DNA of 64,000 bases from Flavobacteriales bacterium. GTDB taxonomy: Bacteria > Bacteroidota > Bacteroidia > Flavobacteriales_F > PHOS-HE28. The position numbers were made by a program, and so were the translations under genes. Within the stretch, counting starts at the first letter, position 1, and each line of letters opens with the position of its first letter. Below, one piece after another: positions 59,899 through 64,000 of the stretch. Below the pieces are notes generated by a model. That model had not been told where the DNA came from. It did not search any database and saw only the letters and a program-made list of their open reading frames with translations. Location: NCBI GenBank assembly GCA_016699575.1, contig CP064979.1:4092001-4156000 (forward strand), given 5' to 3'.

Positions 59899-60465
59899 AT
59901 GCCTGCGACCATCGCCACGGAACAACTGATCGCTGACCTGAGCGCCACGCTGCGTGCACAGATCATCCGTGCCCAACAGATCCAACAACTGCCCGCCGAC
60001 CTCTTGCTGCGCCGGCCCGCGCCCGACAAGTGGAACGCGCTGGAGGTCTTCGAGCACCTGAACATGAGCAGCGGTATCTACCTGCGCGGGCTACAGGACG
60101 TTTTCGCGCGGAAGGCAGGAGGGCTGAAGCCGAACCCGGTCTTCAAGCCGGGGTTGCTCGGTGAATACTTCACCAAGGCCATGCAACCCAAGCCCGATGG
60201 GCGCATCGGCTCGAAGATGCGCACCATGAAGATGTTCGACCCGGCCCGGAACCAGGGCGCATCCACGGAGAGCATCGCGCGGTTCATTGCCATGTGCGAG
60301 CAGTTCCTTGCGCTCTTGGACAAGTCGCGCGGCACGGACCTGAACCGCATGAAGGTGACCAGTTCGCTCGGCCCCCTCATCCGCTTCAAAACGGGCGATG
60401 CGTTCCGGTTCCCCGTCGGGCACCAAGTGCGGCACTTCCTGCAGATCGAACGGCTGTTGGCTTGA
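59899..60465 (+). CDS. DinB-family protein
   Basis: 188 residues from the ATG at 59899. Four-helix DinB fold: LPADLLLRRPAPDKWNALEV with the first His in FEHLNMSSGIYLRGLQD, and the closing GHQVRHFLQIERLL with His residues, typical metal ligands. DinB-like proteins are metal-binding and often thiol-transferases; the role here is unknown. Lies 78 bp after the Crp/Fnr gene. Confidence 0.82.
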   Translation: MPATIATEQLIADLSATLRAQIIRAQQIQQLPADLLLRRPAPDKWNALEVFEHLNMSSGIYLRGLQDVFARKAGGLKPNPVFKPGLLGEYFTKAMQPKPDGRIGSKMRTMKMFDPARNQGASTESIARFIAMCEQFLALLDKSRGTDLNRMKVTSSLGPLIRFKTGDAFRFPVGHQVRHFLQIERLLA

Positions 60466-60543
60466 GGTTCCTTCACAGGCCGGTGTTCGCCGATAAAACG
60501 GCAACCCCGCAGGGCCTTGGTCTCGAAGCGCCTGCTTCGCCCC

Positions 60544-61977
60544 ATGGCCCTCTCCCGCTTCTGGACCTGGATGCTCCTTCTCAGCATCGCCTACATCCTC
60601 GCCATGCTCTTCACCGGCCAGCACTACTCGCTGGGCACGCTGGTGAACGGCAAGCAAGGCGAGCCTTTGGTGGTGCGCGAGTGGGACACCACCGCATTCG
60701 AAGGCAAGGACGCGTTCTTGGCCGCACTGCGGAAGTCGGGTGCTGATGGCCTTCGCCATGGCAACACCCTCTACACCATCACGAACACCGGTGTCGTCAA
60801 GGCCTATGTGGGCACTGTACCTGCTGACGGCCTCTTCCCCACTTGCCGCAACGTGCTCACCGATCTGTGGCTGCCGCTCATCGGTTACCTCACGTTCTTC
60901 TGCGGCCTGCTGAACCTGCTGGTGGACTCGCGCGCCATGGAGAAACTGGCCCGACGCCTCTCGCCCATCTTCCACCGCATCTTCCCCGACCTGCGCAAGG
61001 ACCATCCGGCGTACGGCTTCATGACCCTGAACTTCGCGGCGAACTTCCTCGGCCTCGATAGTGCGGCAACGCCCTTCGGCCTGAAGGCCATGGAGAGCAT
61101 GCAGGAGGACAACCCGACGAAGGACCGGGCCACCAATAGCCAGATCATGTTCCTGTGCCTGCATGCGGCGGGCCTCACACTGCTGCCCACCAGCATCATC
61201 GGCTACCGTGCAGCCATGGGCGCTGCCAACCCGGCGGACATAATGATCCCGCTCATCATCACTTCGTTCGTGGGAACGTTGTCGGCGTTGTTGTTCGTGG
61301 CGATCAAGCAGCGCATCAACCTGTTCAACCTGCCGGTGATGGCCTTCGTGCTCGGCGTGAGCGTGGTGATCGGCGTACTGATGGCCTACATCACCAACCT
61401 GGCGGGTGTGGCCAAGTTCCACTTCACTGACAACCTCAGCAACGGCATGCTGCTGGTCATCATCGGGCTCATCGTGGGCTATGCGTTCCTCTTCGAGCGC
61501 TACTTCCGGGAGAAAGGCAGCAACCTGTTCGACAGCTTCGTGCACGGCGCCAAGGACGGCTTCACCACCGGCTTGCGCGTGTTGCCCTACATGATCGCCA
61601 TGCTCGCTGCGCTGAGCATCTTCCGCAACAGCGGCCTTATGAGCATCGTCATGGACGGCATCGCCTTGGCCATGGCACTGGTGGGCGTGGACAAGCAGGT
61701 GATCGACGCGATACCCGTCGCGCTCATGCGGCCCTTCAGCGCTGGTGGTTCGCGTGGTTTCCTCCTTGATGCCATGAAGACGTACGGCCCGGACAGCCTG
61801 ACCGGTCAGCTGGTCTGCCTCTTCCAAGGCGCGGCCGAAACCACATTCTATGTGGTGGCACTCTACTTCGGCAGTGTGGGCGTGAAGGACAGCCGCTACG
61901 CGTTGGGCGTGATGCTGCTCGCTGACCTGGTGTGCGTCATCACCGCGGTGGTGGTGTGCTCGGTGTACTTCAGTTGA
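60544..61977 (+). CDS. Nucleoside-recognition (SpmA/SpmB-like) integral membrane protein
   Basis: 477 residues from the ATG at 60544. An N-terminal helix, a loop of about 75 residues facing outside, then two gate-like halves: VLTDLWLPLIGYLTFFCGLL, TLNFAANFLGLDSAATPFGL, and later HGAKDGFTTGLRVLPYMIAM, LMRPFSAGGSRGFLLDAMKT, CLFQGAAETTFYVVALYFGS. These are SpmA- and SpmB-like halves fused in one chain. Transport of an unidentified solute is inferred. Confidence 0.88.
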   Translation: MALSRFWTWMLLLSIAYILAMLFTGQHYSLGTLVNGKQGEPLVVREWDTTAFEGKDAFLAALRKSGADGLRHGNTLYTITNTGVVKAYVGTVPADGLFPTCRNVLTDLWLPLIGYLTFFCGLLNLLVDSRAMEKLARRLSPIFHRIFPDLRKDHPAYGFMTLNFAANFLGLDSAATPFGLKAMESMQEDNPTKDRATNSQIMFLCLHAAGLTLLPTSIIGYRAAMGAANPADIMIPLIITSFVGTLSALLFVAIKQRINLFNLPVMAFVLGVSVVIGVLMAYITNLAGVAKFHFTDNLSNGMLLVIIGLIVGYAFLFERYFREKGSNLFDSFVHGAKDGFTTGLRVLPYMIAMLAALSIFRNSGLMSIVMDGIALAMALVGVDKQVIDAIPVALMRPFSAGGSRGFLLDAMKTYGPDSLTGQLVCLFQGAAETTFYVVALYFGSVGVKDSRYALGVMLLADLVCVITAVVVCSVYFS

Positions 61978-62070
61978 CCTTGCTTCACTGCTCGCCCGTT
62001 CGCCCTTCTACATTTTACGTTCTTCATTTTTCATTCCGCCCCGGCCTGCCATCTTCGCGCGCTTTTTCCA

Positions 62071-62592
62071 ATGACCACCAATCCGAAGATCGCGCAACGG
62101 CGCAGCAAGATCCACGGCAGCGGCGTGTTCGCCAAGGCTGCCATCAAGAAGGGCGAGGAGATCGTTGACTACGAAGGCCGTCTCATCACCCACGACATCG
62201 CCGATGACACATACGGCGGCGAGGACACCGGGCACACGTTCCTGTTCATCCTGAACGAGCATTGGGTGGTGGACGCCAACGTGAACGGCAACGTGGCCAA
62301 GTGGATCAACACCGGCTGCGACCCCAACTGCATCGCCGAGATCGTTACGGACCCCGGCGGCAATCCGCGCAAGGACCGCGTGGTGATCAGTGCCCTGCGC
62401 AACATCAAGGCGGGCGAAGAACTCACCTACGACTACGACGTCTGCACTGAGGAACCCATCACCCCCGAAGAGCGGAAGAACTGGGCCTGCCACTGCGGTG
62501 CCGCGAACTGCCGTGGTGTTATGCTGAAGTACCAGCCGAAAGCGAAAAAGCCGACGGTGAAACCAAAGGCCAAAGCCGAATTGAAGCACTGA
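62071..62592 (+). CDS. SET-domain protein (protein lysine methyltransferase-like) with post-SET motif
   Basis: 173 residues. SET domain: SKIHGSGVFAKAAIKKGEEI, TFLFILNEHWVVDANVNGNV, the core NTGCDPNC where NHSCxPN is usual, and GEELTYDYD with the catalytic Tyr. A post-SET cluster CHCGAANCRG follows. The C-terminus is a Lys/Pro-rich tail (PKAKKPTVKPKAKAELKH). It likely methylates a protein lysine using S-adenosylmethionine. The changed NHSC motif may weaken activity. Next gene starts 1 bp later. Confidence 0.9.
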   Translation: MTTNPKIAQRRSKIHGSGVFAKAAIKKGEEIVDYEGRLITHDIADDTYGGEDTGHTFLFILNEHWVVDANVNGNVAKWINTGCDPNCIAEIVTDPGGNPRKDRVVISALRNIKAGEELTYDYDVCTEEPITPEERKNWACHCGAANCRGVMLKYQPKAKKPTVKPKAKAELKH

Positions 62593-62593
62593 C

Positions 62594-63064
62594 ATGGCAC
62601 GACGTATCGCAGTGCACCGCTCGGCCATCCATGGCAACGGCGTCAAGAGCCTTGTTCCCATCCGCAAGGGCGAACCCATTGTCCAGTACAAGGGCCGCCT
62701 GCTGACCACCGCCCAAGCCAGCCGCTTGGATCATGCCACCTACGAAAGCGGGCACACCTTCCTGTTCACCCTCAACGATCAGTACGTTATCGACGCCAAC
62801 GTGGGCGGCAACAGCGCCCGCTGGCTGAACCACAGCTGCGCACCCAACTGCGTGGCCTTCGTGCACGATCATCCCAGCGGCAACCCGCGCAAGGCCAAGG
62901 TCATCATCGAGGCGCTGCGCAGCATCAAGGCCGGTGAGGAACTGACCTACAACTACGGCATCGTGCTGGACGAACGGCACACACCGCACCTCAAGAAGGT
63001 ATGGGCCTGCCACTGCGGTGCGCGCAACTGCACGGGCACCATGCTTCAACCGAAGTTGCCTTAG
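62594..63064 (+). CDS. SET-domain protein, second tandem copy
   Basis: 156 residues. SET domain with the intact motif NHSCAPNC and GEELTYNYG, plus the post-SET CHCGARNCTG. Residues SAIHGNGVKSLVPIRKGEPI and TFLFTLNDQYVIDANVGGNS align with the gene before, so the pair arose by duplication. No tail. This copy retains the full catalytic signature and is the better candidate for an active enzyme. The stop overlaps that of the convergent T9SS gene by 4 bp. Confidence 0.92.
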   Translation: MARRIAVHRSAIHGNGVKSLVPIRKGEPIVQYKGRLLTTAQASRLDHATYESGHTFLFTLNDQYVIDANVGGNSARWLNHSCAPNCVAFVHDHPSGNPRKAKVIIEALRSIKAGEELTYNYGIVLDERHTPHLKKVWACHCGARNCTGTMLQPKLP

Positions 63065-64000
63065 CGCACCACCAGACGGCGCACGCCCGTGCGTCCTTCG
63101 CTGTTCGTGAGGCGCAGCGAGTACACGCCTGCAGCCAGTTCGTGAACGGTGCTCAATTGCATGGTGAACGTGTACGTGGCCACCACTCGCCCCTGTGCAT
63201 CCAAAACGTACAATTGCTTGCTGCCACCGGCTGCGGTGGCAATGGCGAACAGACCCGTGGTCGGGTTCGGATACACCTCGAAGGAAAGAGCGTCCGGTTC
63301 GTCAATACCATCGCCGCTCATCTCCTGCACGTGGAAGTGGTCCAGCCCACCTTCCAGAAGATGGCCGGGCGCTTCGTCGGCGATGGTCACGATCAGTTGC
63401 ATCGTGGAAGTCGGTGCCAAGGCTGCCCAATTGCCCCAACCAACAGCTACCCAGGTTCCCATACCGGGGCTGCTGTCGTCCACAAGGTCGATCATCACCG
63501 TGTCGAGACCGTTGCTCAGTTCCACGATAATCTCGTCGTTCGGCGCGCCCTGACCACCGCCGTTGTAGAACCAGCGTGAGTAACGCACGGCCGGGTTCAT
63601 GTAGCTGCTCAGGTCGAACACCGGGCTCGTGAGCACGGTGGTCCCATCGTCCACGTCATCGTTCCCGGCTTGGCCACCACCGTTGCCGGTCACCATGGCC
63701 TGGTCGGTGCAGTCGTCGTTCACGTCTTCCTCCGGGTTCACCGCATCGCCCTGCGAGGTGGTGCCCACGGGCTCGCCCCGCTCCCATGCACCGGTCCCGG
63801 CATCGCCGTCCTCGGTCCAACCGAAATCGAAGGTGAAGTCATCGTACCAACCAACCGGCAATGTGATGGTCAACCCACCGGTGTTCTGGTCGATCTGTTG
63901 CACGGGCAGGCAAACCGTCACATGGCCCCAATGCCCTGCCGTAACCACATAGTTCCCCGCGAACATGGCAGGCACACTGAAGTTGCCGCTGCCGTCCGTC
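63061..64000 (-). CDS. Secreted T9SS cargo protein, C-terminal part (runs off right edge)
   Basis: The frame is open to base 64000, giving at least 312 residues; the start is outside. The left-most visible part (TDGSGNFSVPAMFAGNYVVT) resembles a carboxypeptidase-regulatory-like domain. A jelly-roll domain follows (TVLTSPVFDLSSYMNPAVRY, GNWAALAPTSTMQLIVTIAD, GGLDHFHVQEM), then a T9SS type A domain (FEVYPNPTTGLFAIATAA, VLDAQGRVV, LAAGVYSLRLTNSEGRTGVR). Similar layouts occur at the ends of secreted M14 or M36-like peptidases, but no catalytic part is visible. Confidence 0.85.
   Translation of the reverse strand, partial: TDGSGNFSVPAMFAGNYVVTAGHWGHVTVCLPVQQIDQNTGGLTITLPVGWYDDFTFDFGWTEDGDAGTGAWERGEPVGTTSQGDAVNPEEDVNDDCTDQAMVTGNGGGQAGNDDVDDGTTVLTSPVFDLSSYMNPAVRYSRWFYNGGGQGAPNDEIIVELSNGLDTVMIDLVDDSSPGMGTWVAVGWGNWAALAPTSTMQLIVTIADEAPGHLLEGGLDHFHVQEMSGDGIDEPDALSFEVYPNPTTGLFAIATAAGGSKQLYVLDAQGRVVATYTFTMQLSTVHELAAGVYSLRLTNSEGRTGVRRLVVR

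Noticed and set aside
60091..61827. A 578-codon minus-strand open frame
   Set aside because: It is antisense to the DinB and nucleoside-recognition genes, both with clear motifs; low-complexity Glu/His/Val-rich product.

Overview
The window looks like a gene-dense, high-GC chromosome segment of a Bacteroidota bacterium, most likely in or near Flavobacteriales (inference). The signs are secreted proteins with type IX secretion (T9SS) C-terminal sorting domains (12113-12964, 20611-22179, 63061-64000), Bacteroidota-type promoters (TTG, about 20 nt, TAnnTTTG) often almost touching the start codon, few Shine-Dalgarno sites, a FecA-like TonB receptor and families typical of the phylum (DUF6787, DUF3667, GEVED, short Crp/Fnr). 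I saw no rRNA, tRNA, CRISPR array, insertion sequence or prophage. Almost every base lies in or next to a gene.

Layout. 1-12.1 kb: the 3' end of selD, an AT-hook protein, two PQQ-type sugar dehydrogenases (one a large secreted multidomain protein), a PAP2 phosphatase, a FecA-like receptor, acylphosphatase, a radical SAM protein and a beta-propeller lipoprotein. 12.1-31.5 kb: housekeeping and envelope genes, including rhomboid, EEP nuclease, a VWA-like membrane protein, DUF218, uvrB, a secreted trypsin-like protease, a ferredoxin opposite an acyl-CoA reductase, a XerD-type recombinase, LOG, a GH18 chitinase-like protein and several secreted proteins of unknown role.

31.6-42.3 kb is the most unusual region: 21 small genes on the + strand headed by an ArsR-type repressor whose promoter carries a near-palindromic candidate operator. 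Ten encode START/SRPBCC-fold proteins (mostly AHSA1 type). The rest are single-domain stress or ligand-binding proteins: rifampin ADP-ribosyltransferase, DUF1801, GyrI-like, AlkD-like, two VOC proteins, DoxX-like, DUF1428, a 4-TM protein and a zinc-ribbon/HhH/DUF1801 fusion. Palindromic repeats sit at several gene junctions and inside some coding regions.

42.3-50.3 kb holds phenylacetate or fatty-acid beta-oxidation genes (paaG, paaH, paaI, paaJ types), interrupted by YceI, DUF2461 and an Ogt-type DNA methyltransferase; the last two are bracketed by related palindromes. 50.7-57.7 kb is a compact minus-strand operon resembling a biosynthetic cluster: ketosynthase III, a small protein, a BtrH-like acyltransferase, an ABC-2 exporter, a full ketosynthase and a ketosynthase-like protein lacking the catalytic triad. 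57.8-64 kb has an OmpA-family lipoprotein, a small lipoprotein, Crp/Fnr, DinB, a nucleoside-recognition membrane protein, two tandem SET-domain proteins and the 3' part of a T9SS-exported protein running off the right edge.
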